From JAFDVL01 sp031371805 (lineage in GTDB: Bacteria > Acidobacteriota > Blastocatellia > RBC074), in the NCBI GenBank assembly GCA_031371805.1, contig JANMKB010000314.1:1-5822 (forward strand): a DNA stretch of 5,822 nucleotides, given 5' to 3'. Positions 1-5,822 of the stretch are shown here, piece by piece (position 1 is the first letter of the stretch; the number at the start of each line of letters is the position of its first letter). The translations under genes and the position numbers were made by a program. The notes beneath the pieces were generated by a model. The model did no database searches. It was not told where the DNA came from and was given only the letters and a program-made list of their open reading frames with translations.

Positions 1-358
1 CAGAGCGCCAATTGAGCGTTAACCGATTTTTTACCGATAAGTAAATTTTCGCATTTTCCAGGTCAGTTGGCTTTGCCTGATGCAACCAGTCTTTTGCCGC
101 TTTTTTTGCCAGCGACTTAAGAATTCCCTTCACCGAAGCATTCGGGGAAGCTGAGGATTCAAACAGCGTTTGTACCCAACTCATAGCATAACTTTTATCA
201 ACCGCTTCCAGTAATAAAGCCTGGGCAAAGGAGCGATCATTATCATTAAGCCAGCCTGGATATGCCCCGGCATTACCTCCAAAAAAATACACCAGGACCT
301 GCCATGCTTCCTGATTCGTCAGGACAATTTCATCTGCATTAAATTTTCTGAGCGCCAT
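1..358 (-). CDS. Unrecognised protein, N-terminal 119 residues (gene runs off the left edge)
   Basis: An open frame begins at an ATG at 356-358 and stays open to the window edge, giving 119 codons with no stop. It begins MALRKFNADEIVLTNQ. I do not recognise the family and assign no function. The visible part is mixed helical with many aromatic residues (repeated Trp and Tyr, and a VLVYFFGGNAGAYPGW stretch around residues 22-37). A Lys/Ala-rich segment, probably helical, follows around residues 80-95 (KSLAKKAAKDW). I see no signal peptide and no convincing membrane span. The start is well supported by a near-perfect Shine-Dalgarno sequence, AAGGAGGG, four bases upstream. The gene lies 36 bases behind the clpV stop with no terminator between them, so co-transcription with clpV is likely. 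A type VI secretion accessory role is conceivable from position only. Missing C-terminal sequence limits any call. Confidence 0.8.
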   Translation of the reverse strand, partial: MALRKFNADEIVLTNQEAWQVLVYFFGGNAGAYPGWLNDNDRSFAQALLLEAVDKSYAMSWVQTLFESSASPNASVKGILKSLAKKAAKDWLHQAKPTDLENAKIYLSVKNRLTLNWRS

Positions 359-362
359 TAAA

Positions 363-370
363 CCCTCCTT
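363..370 (-). promoter_or_regulatory. Strong Shine-Dalgarno sequence of the left-edge gene
   Basis: On the minus strand AAGGAGGG sits four bases (TTTA) before the ATG at 358. It almost fully matches the anti-Shine-Dalgarno and fixes the start of the unknown gene downstream of clpV. It is one of the two strongest ribosome binding sites in the window. Confidence 0.8.
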
Positions 371-394
371 CTGGATTGTAATATTTATGTAAGC

Positions 395-3049
395 TTATTC
401 GATCACATAACTAAAATTCCCGTCTTCCGCAACCTTAACATGTACCTGCGTGATCGGTTCACCAGTTGACATTCGGGCTAAAAATTCACCCGACATCGCG
501 GGTAACACTGTCTTATTCAAAATCTGATCCACGTTACGCGCGCCGCTTTCTACTTCTTTGCAACGGCTGGCGATGGCTTCGATGACGGCTTCGTCGTAGC
601 TGAAGGCCGCACCGTGATTTTCGCCGATGCGTTTGCCGATGCGTGAGAGTTGCAGCTTGATGATGAGCCGTAAGATGTCGTCAGCAATTGGATAGTAAGG
701 AACTACCACCATCCGACCGAGCAGCGCGGGTTTGAAGATTTTGATCAGTTCAGGGCGAATGGCTTCGATCATTCCTTCCGGTTCAGGCCGCGTATCAGGA
801 TCAGCACAGAGCTTGGTCATCGTGTCGGTCGCCGCATTCGAGGTCAGCAAAATCAACGTATTTTTGAAATCAATCTCGCGCCCTTCGCCGTCCTCAAGCA
901 TTCCTTTATCGAAGACCTGATAGAACAATTCCATCACGTCAGGATGCGCTTTTTCTACTTCGTCAAGCAGCACCACTGAATACGGTTTGCGCCGCACAGC
1001 TTCGGTCAAGACGCCGCCTTCACCGTAACCAACGTAACCTGGCGGCGCGCCTTTGAGTGACGATACGGTATGCGCTTCCTGATATTCGCTCATATTAATG
1101 GTGACTAAATTTCTTTCACCACCATACAAAGCATCTGCCAGAGCGAGCGCGGTTTCAGTCTTCCCAACACCGCTTGTACCAACCAGCAAAAATACGCCCA
1201 CCGGACGACGCGGATCAGTCAGTTGCGCCCGCGCAGTGCGGATGCGTTGCGCGATGGCATTCAAGGCATGCGGTTGTCCCAGCACTCTCTCTTCCAATTT
1301 TTGATGTAAGTTCATGACCGCCGTGATTTCATTAGTCAACATCTTGCCCACTGGAATTCCAGTCCAGCCCGCAATGACTTCGGCAATGCTTTGCGAAGTG
1401 ACGACCGGTTGCATCAATGGCGTTTCACCCTGAACAGTTAGTAACTCAGAATTTAGTTTTGCTAACTCAACTTTCAACGCTGCGGCTCCATCGGCTTTAC
1501 CTTCTGAAGCCATCGTTTCAAGTTTGCCACGCAGGTCGCTGATTTTCGTTACCAGGTCGCGTTCCTTGTCCCACTGTTCTTTGAGCGTGCCAAGCCGCTC
1601 TTCAACGGCTGCGCGATCAGCTTTTAACTCGCCAATGCGTTCGTCGTGCGCCGCTCCGGTAATTGTTTCGCGTTCCAGCACGTTGATTTCGGTCGTCAAA
1701 TTCGTGATACGCCGTTGTGCGTCTTCGACGGATGGAGGAGTCGCTCCCTGTCCAATTGCAACTTTCGCACACGCCGTGTCAAGTACGCTGACAGATTTGT
1801 CCGGCAATTGCCGACCGGAAATATAGCGATGTGAAAGACGCACAGAATCTTCCACCGCTTCATCCAGGATGCGCACGTTGTGATGTTTTTCGAGGGCGCT
1901 GACGATGCCGCGCATCATGATAATTCCTTTGGCTTCGTCCGGCTCTTCGACTTTAACGACCTGGAAACGACGAGCGAGCGCGGCGTCTTTCTCAAAATAT
2001 TTTTTGTATTCCGCCCACGTTGTAGCCGCGATAGTCCTAAGTTCCCCGCGTGCCAGTGCAGGCTTCAGCAAATTCGCTGCGTCGTTTTGCCCGGCCTGTC
2101 CACCAGCGCCAATCATCGTGTGCGCTTCATCAATAAAAATAATGATTGGTTGCGGTGAAGCTTTGACTTCATCCATCACCGATTTCAAGCGATTTTCAAA
2201 TTCGCCTTTGATGCCTGCGCCTGCCTGCAACAAGCCCATATCAAGCGTGCGAACGGCGACATTTTTGAGCGGTTCCGGGACATCGCCTTCAGCAATGCGC
2301 AAGGCAAATCCTTCGACAACGGCAGTTTTCCCCACGCCCGCTTCACCTGTCAGGATTGGATTGTTTTGTCGCCGCCGCGTGAGAATGTCTATGACCTGGC
2401 GCACTTCCAGATCACGTCCCAGCACCGGATCAATTTTTCCCGCCCGTGCTTTGGCCGTCAGATCAATTGTAAATTGGTCAAGCGCTTTAGTTTTCCCCGG
2501 AGCGCCAACTGCGCCACCTGAACTTTCTCCGCCGTCTTCCATTGGTTGCGAAGTGAAGCCTTCCGCCGCCCGCGCTTCTGCCGAGCCACTGGTCAACGAC
2601 GCAAAATTTTCTTTCAATTCATCAATTTTTATTTTGGCAAAATCTTTAGAAATTTCGCGCGCTAATCGTGCCGTTATTTCATTGGTCAAAAAGGCCAGCA
2701 GGATATGTCCTGAACGAACTTTCGCTTCACCGAATTCCACGGAAGCCAATAACCACGCATCTGAAAACAACGCGGGAATATGCGGAGAGATGGAAGGCGT
2801 CCGCGAATTGCCAGACTTTAACCGATCCAGCGCAACCGTGATGTCTTTCACCAAACGCGACGAATTCAATTCGTAATGCCGTAAAATTTTCGTCAAATCA
2901 GTGTCCGTAGTTTCCAGCAATTTGACCAGCAAATGCTCGACTTCGACATCATAGTTGGTGCGTGACAAACAGAGTCCCGCCGCCCCCTGAAGCGCACTGT
3001 TACAGGTTTCATTTAGTCGGGCAACCAGTGATTTTAAATTGACGTTCAT
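395..3049 (-). CDS. clpV: Type VI secretion ATPase ClpV (TssH), complete, 884 residues
   Basis: Cytosolic hexameric AAA+ disaggregase that, in characterised type VI systems, extracts subunits from the contracted TssB/TssC sheath for recycling. The N-terminal Clp repeat domain (about 1-150) starts MNVNLKSLVARLN and continues with AAGLCLSRTNYDVEVEHLL, the helix pattern typical of ClpV rather than ClpB. Domain D1 has Walker A GEAGVGKT (235-242), Walker B IIIFIDEAH (302-310) and paired arginines in ALARRF (360-361). A coiled-coil middle domain covers about 445-540. Domain D2 has Walker A GTSGVGKT (624-631), pore loop GYVGYGEGG (671-679), Walker B LLDE (D696, E697) and the ClpV-like sensor-2 segment EVESGARNVD (R838). 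Length is normal and no catalytic residue is missing. I chose the ATG at 3049: it has AGGAG ten bases upstream, and family proteins begin here. An in-frame GTG at 3082 would add 11 residues but lies in a hairpin loop without a ribosome site. No other tss gene is visible in the window. Confidence 0.95.
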   Translation of the reverse strand: MNVNLKSLVARLNETCNSALQGAAGLCLSRTNYDVEVEHLLVKLLETTDTDLTKILRHYELNSSRLVKDITVALDRLKSGNSRTPSISPHIPALFSDAWLLASVEFGEAKVRSGHILLAFLTNEITARLAREISKDFAKIKIDELKENFASLTSGSAEARAAEGFTSQPMEDGGESSGGAVGAPGKTKALDQFTIDLTAKARAGKIDPVLGRDLEVRQVIDILTRRRQNNPILTGEAGVGKTAVVEGFALRIAEGDVPEPLKNVAVRTLDMGLLQAGAGIKGEFENRLKSVMDEVKASPQPIIIFIDEAHTMIGAGGQAGQNDAANLLKPALARGELRTIAATTWAEYKKYFEKDAALARRFQVVKVEEPDEAKGIIMMRGIVSALEKHHNVRILDEAVEDSVRLSHRYISGRQLPDKSVSVLDTACAKVAIGQGATPPSVEDAQRRITNLTTEINVLERETITGAAHDERIGELKADRAAVEERLGTLKEQWDKERDLVTKISDLRGKLETMASEGKADGAAALKVELAKLNSELLTVQGETPLMQPVVTSQSIAEVIAGWTGIPVGKMLTNEITAVMNLHQKLEERVLGQPHALNAIAQRIRTARAQLTDPRRPVGVFLLVGTSGVGKTETALALADALYGGERNLVTINMSEYQEAHTVSSLKGAPPGYVGYGEGGVLTEAVRRKPYSVVLLDEVEKAHPDVMELFYQVFDKGMLEDGEGREIDFKNTLILLTSNAATDTMTKLCADPDTRPEPEGMIEAIRPELIKIFKPALLGRMVVVPYYPIADDILRLIIKLQLSRIGKRIGENHGAAFSYDEAVIEAIASRCKEVESGARNVDQILNKTVLPAMSGEFLARMSTGEPITQVHVKVAEDGNFSYVIE

Positions 3050-3059
3050 CTCGTTTTCT

Positions 3060-3064
3060 CTCCT
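3060..3064 (-). promoter_or_regulatory. Shine-Dalgarno sequence of clpV
   Basis: AGGAG lies ten bases before the ATG at 3049 on the minus strand. It supports this ATG over the in-frame GTG at 3082, which has only GACAGGCC in front of it. Spacing is slightly long but usable. Confidence 0.6.
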
Positions 3065-3070
3065 CTTATC

Positions 3071-3091
3071 CGACAAGCTCACGGCCTGTCG
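3071..3091 (-). other. RNA hairpin in the caspase-clpV intergenic gap
   Basis: Read on the minus strand, CGACAGGC, loop CGTGA, GCTTGTCG forms an 8-base-pair stem with one G-U pair and a five-base loop. The same sequence on the plus strand would have an A-C mismatch, so it pairs better in the RNA of the operon direction. It is not followed by a U tract (GATAAGAGGAG follows), so it is not a standard intrinsic terminator. It could stabilise or separate the caspase and clpV message segments, or partly attenuate. It ends six bases before the clpV Shine-Dalgarno. Confidence 0.45.
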
Positions 3092-3099
3092 AGCAATAT

Positions 3100-4377
3100 T
3101 TATTTTTTCTTAAAGTAAAAATCTCCATCCAGCGAAGTGTTCTCCCATGGAACCTGCTGTCCTTTGGTTTTATCCTTGACGGAGATGCGGGTGCGTTTGA
3201 GAACTTCTTCGATTTTTAAATTCGGTTCGCGCAAATTTCTGAGCAATTCCTGCGTATACAAACCATTCTTGCCGTCTCCATCACTTGCCACTTCGCCAGG
3301 GCCGGTGGCATAGGCAACTACTGTTCCGCTGGGCGCACTCATCACGGCTAATCCGCGCGAAACTGAACGAGTGCTACGCGCAAATGGGTTATTGCGACAA
3401 GCATCAAGAATCACGATATTTAGTCGGCTGCCAGCGGATTCAAGTTCGGACATCACACGCCCGGCGTCTACGGCTTCAAATTCGATGTCGGTGTCTTTTT
3501 GAATATTCGCGCCAATCGGAACCAGATAATTCACGCCTTTGATTTGCAAACCGTGCCCGGCAAAGAAAAACAGAGCGACGCCGCCTCTGCTAACCTTGCT
3601 GCCAAAAGTCCGCAGGCTGTCTTCCAAAGCGCGTTTATTGAGGTTGGTATATTGCATCACCTCAAACCCTGAATCGCGCAACGCCTGCGCCATCGCGTTG
3701 GCATCATTGGCGGGATTCGCCAGCGGGCTGACCTGATAATTACTATTGCCAATCACGAGTGCAAGGCGCTTGTCAGTATTGATTTCGTTGACGCCGCCGG
3801 AAGTCGTTCCGCTCGCAGTCGGAATTGAAATCAATTCATCACCACCACTGCGTGAGGAAGTCGAGGTTGTAGGCGCGGGCGGATTACTACCCGGATTACT
3901 GGTTGGAATATTTTTGGGCGGCTCCGGTTTGTTTGGAGTGGCAACAGTCTTCGCCAGATAAATGGGGCCGCCAACCTTGAGCGTGAAGAAGCCGCTCTGA
4001 TTGTTACGCGGGCCGAAAACCCGCATGACTAAAGGCTGCCGCGCTTCCAAATGCAGCTTGACATTTTTCTTATCGCTGCCGGATGAAACATCAAATTTAT
4101 TCAGCGTGTTTGCTTCGCGGTCAGAAATTTCAATTGTGATGTTCGCCCATTGCTCGTTGGTTTTGACTTCTAGCGAGAATGAAACATCGCCGGGGCCAGC
4201 CTCAAAAGAATAGAATCGTTGTAACGAAACATTCGGCGCGATATTGCCTTTGAGTTCGTTCGTTAATAATGGCAAGGGATTTTCGCGGCTGCTCGGTTGC
4301 GCAATAATCGTCAAGCTCAGCAATGTTACCAACACAAAGCCGAATAGATGCAGATGAAATTTTGTTATTGCTTGCAT
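3100..4377 (-). CDS. Secreted caspase-like (peptidase C14) protein with N-terminal PPC-like beta domain
   Basis: Predicted cysteine protease of the bacterial caspase-like (C14, orthocaspase/metacaspase-related) family, 425 residues, exported across the inner membrane. Residues 1-26 form a signal peptide with hydrophobic core LFGFVLVTLLSLTIIA and a likely cut after A26; there is no lipobox cysteine, so it is not a lipoprotein. Residues about 45-140 are beta-rich (FYSFEAGPGDVSFSLEV to GFFTLKVGGPIYL) and resemble PPC-type domains of secreted proteins. Residues about 146-195 are a Pro/Ser/Thr/Gly linker. The caspase domain runs from about 202 (KRLALVIGNSNY) to the end. It carries the catalytic His275 in FFFAGHG and Cys327 in ILDACRNNPF, and ends in the familiar VPWENTSLDGDFYF, so it looks active. 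GGGAGG lies five bases before the ATG. The gene follows the nucleotidyltransferase by 18 bases and precedes clpV by 50. Substrate and trigger are unknown. Confidence 0.92.
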   Translation of the reverse strand: MQAITKFHLHLFGFVLVTLLSLTIIAQPSSRENPLPLLTNELKGNIAPNVSLQRFYSFEAGPGDVSFSLEVKTNEQWANITIEISDREANTLNKFDVSSGSDKKNVKLHLEARQPLVMRVFGPRNNQSGFFTLKVGGPIYLAKTVATPNKPEPPKNIPTSNPGSNPPAPTTSTSSRSGGDELISIPTASGTTSGGVNEINTDKRLALVIGNSNYQVSPLANPANDANAMAQALRDSGFEVMQYTNLNKRALEDSLRTFGSKVSRGGVALFFFAGHGLQIKGVNYLVPIGANIQKDTDIEFEAVDAGRVMSELESAGSRLNIVILDACRNNPFARSTRSVSRGLAVMSAPSGTVVAYATGPGEVASDGDGKNGLYTQELLRNLREPNLKIEEVLKRTRISVKDKTKGQQVPWENTSLDGDFYFKKK

Positions 4378-4382
4378 AATTA

Positions 4383-4388
4383 CCTCCC
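4383..4388 (-). promoter_or_regulatory. Strong Shine-Dalgarno sequence of the caspase-like gene
   Basis: GGGAGG stands five bases (TAATT) before the ATG at 4377 on the minus strand, within the 18-base gap after the nucleotidyltransferase stop. It sets the caspase start and suggests independent, efficient translation rather than dependence on the gene before it. Confidence 0.75.
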
Positions 4389-4395
4389 GCGCTGA

Positions 4396-5016
4396 CTAAT
4401 CCTGATCGTAATATTTGCCCGGCTCGGTTGTATTGCCATCCGCCAAATCGCATAGGCGGCGAAAGTACGGCAACATTGCCAGCCAGACATCTTCGCTCGC
4501 GGTTGTGACAACTTTTTGTTTTACAAGCGAGCGATCAACCAGCTTCGTTTGTTTGAGCAGGAAAACAATGTCGTCATAATCTTTTTGCCGTCCGGCATTG
4601 AGTTTCAAAATTACTAACCATTCCGGCGACACGATACTTAATCCATTGGGCAAGTCCAGCGCATCCTGTAAGGCGGCGCGATAGTATTTTTGATAACCAT
4701 CATTGCGAACAATCCAATCTATTTGCACTGCATATTTGCCAACTTTTAACGAATAACTACTGCCGCCAAAAGTTAGTGGATGTTGCGGCGTGAGCGATAA
4801 ATGTTTGGAGGCAATAATATCCACATCTTTCGTCATGCGCGGACTACCATAAAAATACATTGCCAACCCACCAGCTAAAGCCCATTCAATTTCTTCCTGC
4901 GCCGCAAGTTGTCCAACCTGTTGCGCTGCTTCCACGCCAGTATCGCTGGAAATCATCGGGCTGGCAGCGTTTTCCAGCATTCGCGTGACCAGTTGTTGAT
5001 ACTCACTTTCACTCAT
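4396..5016 (-). CDS. Nucleotidyltransferase-fold protein, AbiEii/MNT type
   Basis: A 206-residue cytosolic protein with the motif order of the AbiEii/AbiGii-like and minimal nucleotidyltransferases. The core is GGLAMYFYGSPRMTKDVD (residues 49-66), with Gly49-Gly50, Arg60 and the metal-binding pair Asp64/Asp66. A third acidic residue, Asp100, lies in VQIDW; Lys138 is in LVILKLN, followed by RQKDYDDI (143-150). All expected catalytic positions are present, so transfer of a nucleotide to RNA, protein or a small molecule is plausible; the substrate is unknown. No AbiEi-like antitoxin or HEPN partner is visible. The frame is open further upstream, but that part overlaps the nuclease-like gene in another frame and reads as low-quality Trp-rich sequence. 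I therefore start at MSESEYQQ, seven bases after the preceding stop. There is no clear Shine-Dalgarno, which points to translational coupling. Confidence 0.85.
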   Translation of the reverse strand: MSESEYQQLVTRMLENAASPMISSDTGVEAAQQVGQLAAQEEIEWALAGGLAMYFYGSPRMTKDVDIIASKHLSLTPQHPLTFGGSSYSLKVGKYAVQIDWIVRNDGYQKYYRAALQDALDLPNGLSIVSPEWLVILKLNAGRQKDYDDIVFLLKQTKLVDRSLVKQKVVTTASEDVWLAMLPYFRRLCDLADGNTTEPGKYYDQD

Positions 5017-5023
5017 TACATTG

Positions 5024-5644
5024 TTACTGTAGCTGGTTAGATACTGCCAGTTGGGCTTGGATTTGTTCGTATAAATAATCCCACGCGCCCAGTAATTCAG
5101 CCAAATCATCCAGCGTGAAAAGTTTGTCGTTGTAGGTGTAAATCGCGCCTGCCAGTTTCCCGAACTGCCAAACCTGACCATCGGTGACAACACCATAAAT
5201 AGCCAACTCGTTACCATTAAGTTTTTGCGCTGCCACCATCTCGGCCAGGCATTGCGCCCAGCCTTCATCAAAGTCATTTTTTTTGGCTTCGACCATCAAC
5301 AAGAGCGGTTTGCCCAGGACAGTTTTCCCAAGCTCAGAGCGTTCAGAAACAAAGTAATCAGGCGTTCCAATCAGCACCTCGTCATACTTAATAAAGCGAT
5401 GGCTCCACAACGAAAACTGTTCCGCATATTTCTTATAGACTTCGCGCAGCACCGGAAAAATCAGGTTTTCCCGGATCGCAAATTCGGAAACCCGCGTGTC
5501 AATATATTGCTCGACAAAGGAAAGCTCCTCCTTCAATTTCGGGCTAACTTCGACTACGTTGCTCCGTACAAAATCAGCCGTTTGGTACTTTATCAAGAAC
5601 CGCTCCTGTACCTCAGCAATTGTTTTGAAATCAGTAAATGCCAT
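5024..5644 (-). CDS. PD-(D/E)XK nuclease-like protein
   Basis: A 206-residue protein with the signature of a PD-(D/E)XK nuclease fold. Asp96 is in GTPDYF, and Glu119-x-Lys121 is in LLLMVEAKK after a hydrophobic strand. A following helix has Gln131 and ends in AEMVAAQKLNG, then a strand-turn-strand, YGVVTDGQVWQFGKL. Glu59 in RENLIFPVLREVY could supply the first acidic position. This layout is also seen in the N-terminal nuclease domains of type I restriction subunits and in small stand-alone proteins of uncertain role. I see no helicase, methylase or DNA-recognition domain here, so calling it a restriction enzyme would go too far. The N-terminus (MAFTDFKTIAEVQERF) is well formed. The ribosome site is weak: GGGGA about 11 bases upstream of the ATG. 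It follows the right-edge gene by 22 bases and is seven bases ahead of the nucleotidyltransferase. Confidence 0.75.
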   Translation of the reverse strand: MAFTDFKTIAEVQERFLIKYQTADFVRSNVVEVSPKLKEELSFVEQYIDTRVSEFAIRENLIFPVLREVYKKYAEQFSLWSHRFIKYDEVLIGTPDYFVSERSELGKTVLGKPLLLMVEAKKNDFDEGWAQCLAEMVAAQKLNGNELAIYGVVTDGQVWQFGKLAGAIYTYNDKLFTLDDLAELLGAWDYLYEQIQAQLAVSNQLQ

Positions 5645-5666
5645 AAAGTCTTACTTCCCCAAATGT

Positions 5667-5822
5667 CTACTTTATCGGCATAACTTTATCTTTCACCTTC
5701 GCCGCGCCTTTACCAACAAAGTTTCCTTCTGCGCTTTCATCATCAACATCCGTCAAAACAATCTCGCCCACCTTATCTGAAATCACTCTGATCACTTTGC
5801 CAGAGTCCGGGTCTTTTACTTC
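5667..5822 (-). CDS. C-terminal 51 residues of a possible FlgT/CsgG-like envelope protein (gene enters from the right edge)
   Basis: The minus strand is open from the window edge to a TAG at 5667-5669, giving 51 residues. It begins EVKDPDSGKVIRVISDKVG, continues EIVLTDVDDESAEGNF and ends VKDKVMPIK. The DPxxGKV...GEI.(V/L)T.V...S.G pattern recalls the small C-terminal beta domain found in FlgT and in CsgG-like secreted or outer-membrane-associated proteins, where a turn rich in Asp/Gly leads into two strands and a charged end. This is a resemblance judged by eye from a short fragment. The reading frame is convincing because it stops just 22 bases before the nuclease-like gene on the same strand and has balanced coding composition. 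No start, signal peptide or main domain is in the window. Confidence 0.6.
   Translation of the reverse strand, partial: EVKDPDSGKVIRVISDKVGEIVLTDVDDESAEGNFVGKGAAKVKDKVMPIK

Noticed and set aside
359..394. Possible terminator after clpV
   Set aside because: The gap holds only a short TAAGCTTA palindrome and AT-rich sequence, with no stable stem followed by a U tract.
1905..2876. Long plus-strand open frame of 323 codons
   Set aside because: It lies wholly antisense to clpV and has no recognisable domain. It is Ser/Arg/Pro-rich, as expected from reading a biased coding strand backwards. The opposite frame carries intact AAA+ motifs.
395..3049. Calling the AAA+ protein ClpB
   Set aside because: The N-terminal pattern (LKSLVARLN, AAGLCLSRTNYDVEVEHLL) and the EVESGARNVD segment near the C-terminus are typical of ClpV. 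The middle domain is also shorter than in most ClpB proteins.
3050..3082. GTG at 3082 as the clpV start
   Set aside because: It has no Shine-Dalgarno, lies in the loop of a hairpin, and adds 11 charged residues absent from typical ClpV N-termini. The ATG at 3049 has AGGAG in front of it.
4202..4453. Minus-strand open frame of 83 codons across the caspase start
   Set aside because: It overlaps the end of the nucleotidyltransferase and the signal peptide region of the caspase in another frame, with no family-like sequence.
5017..5277. Upstream extension of the nucleotidyltransferase frame by 87 codons
   Set aside because: It overlaps the nuclease-like gene in another frame. The extra residues are Trp- and Met-rich without a domain, and AbiEii-type proteins do not need such a leader. 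The start at 5016, seven bases after the previous stop, fits better.
5225..5780. Plus-strand open frames antisense to the nuclease-like gene and the right-edge gene
   Set aside because: They are shadows of two credible minus-strand genes and show no ribosome site or domain.

Overview
All recognisable genes in this window lie on the minus strand, so transcription runs from right to left. Six genes are packed head to tail with gaps of 22, 7, 18, 50 and 36 bases. The gaps contain no intrinsic terminator that I can see, so a single operon or two overlapping transcription units is plausible. Both ends of the window cut through a gene. No tRNA, rRNA, CRISPR array, insertion sequence or long repeat was found, and no stretch over 300 bases lacks a gene.

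In transcription order, starting from the right edge: (1) the last 51 codons of a protein whose tail resembles the C-terminal beta domain of FlgT/CsgG-like envelope proteins; (2) a 206-residue protein with a PD-(D/E)XK nuclease-like core; (3) a 206-residue nucleotidyltransferase-fold protein of AbiEii/MNT type, seven bases behind the nuclease-like gene; (4) a secreted caspase-like (peptidase C14) protein with a signal peptide, a PPC-like beta domain, a Pro/Ser/Thr linker and an intact His/Cys dyad; (5) a complete ClpV (TssH), the AAA+ ATPase that dismantles the contracted sheath of type VI secretion systems; (6) the first 119 codons of a gene I do not recognise, behind a strong Shine-Dalgarno sequence.

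The host is a bacterium, and the ClpV and the signal peptide point to a Gram-negative-type envelope. Moderate base composition and the secreted caspase with a PPC-like domain and a T/S/P linker would fit Acidobacteriota (for example Blastocatellia). That is an impression from gene style, not a demonstrated placement.

Functionally, ClpV is the only clear type VI secretion component here, so the rest of the machine must be encoded outside the window if it exists. The possible novelty is the company ClpV keeps: an exported caspase-like protease directly upstream, preceded by a closely spaced nuclease-like/nucleotidyltransferase pair that looks like a defence or toxin cassette, and followed by an unknown gene. 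Whether this is one system or a chance arrangement cannot be settled from one window.
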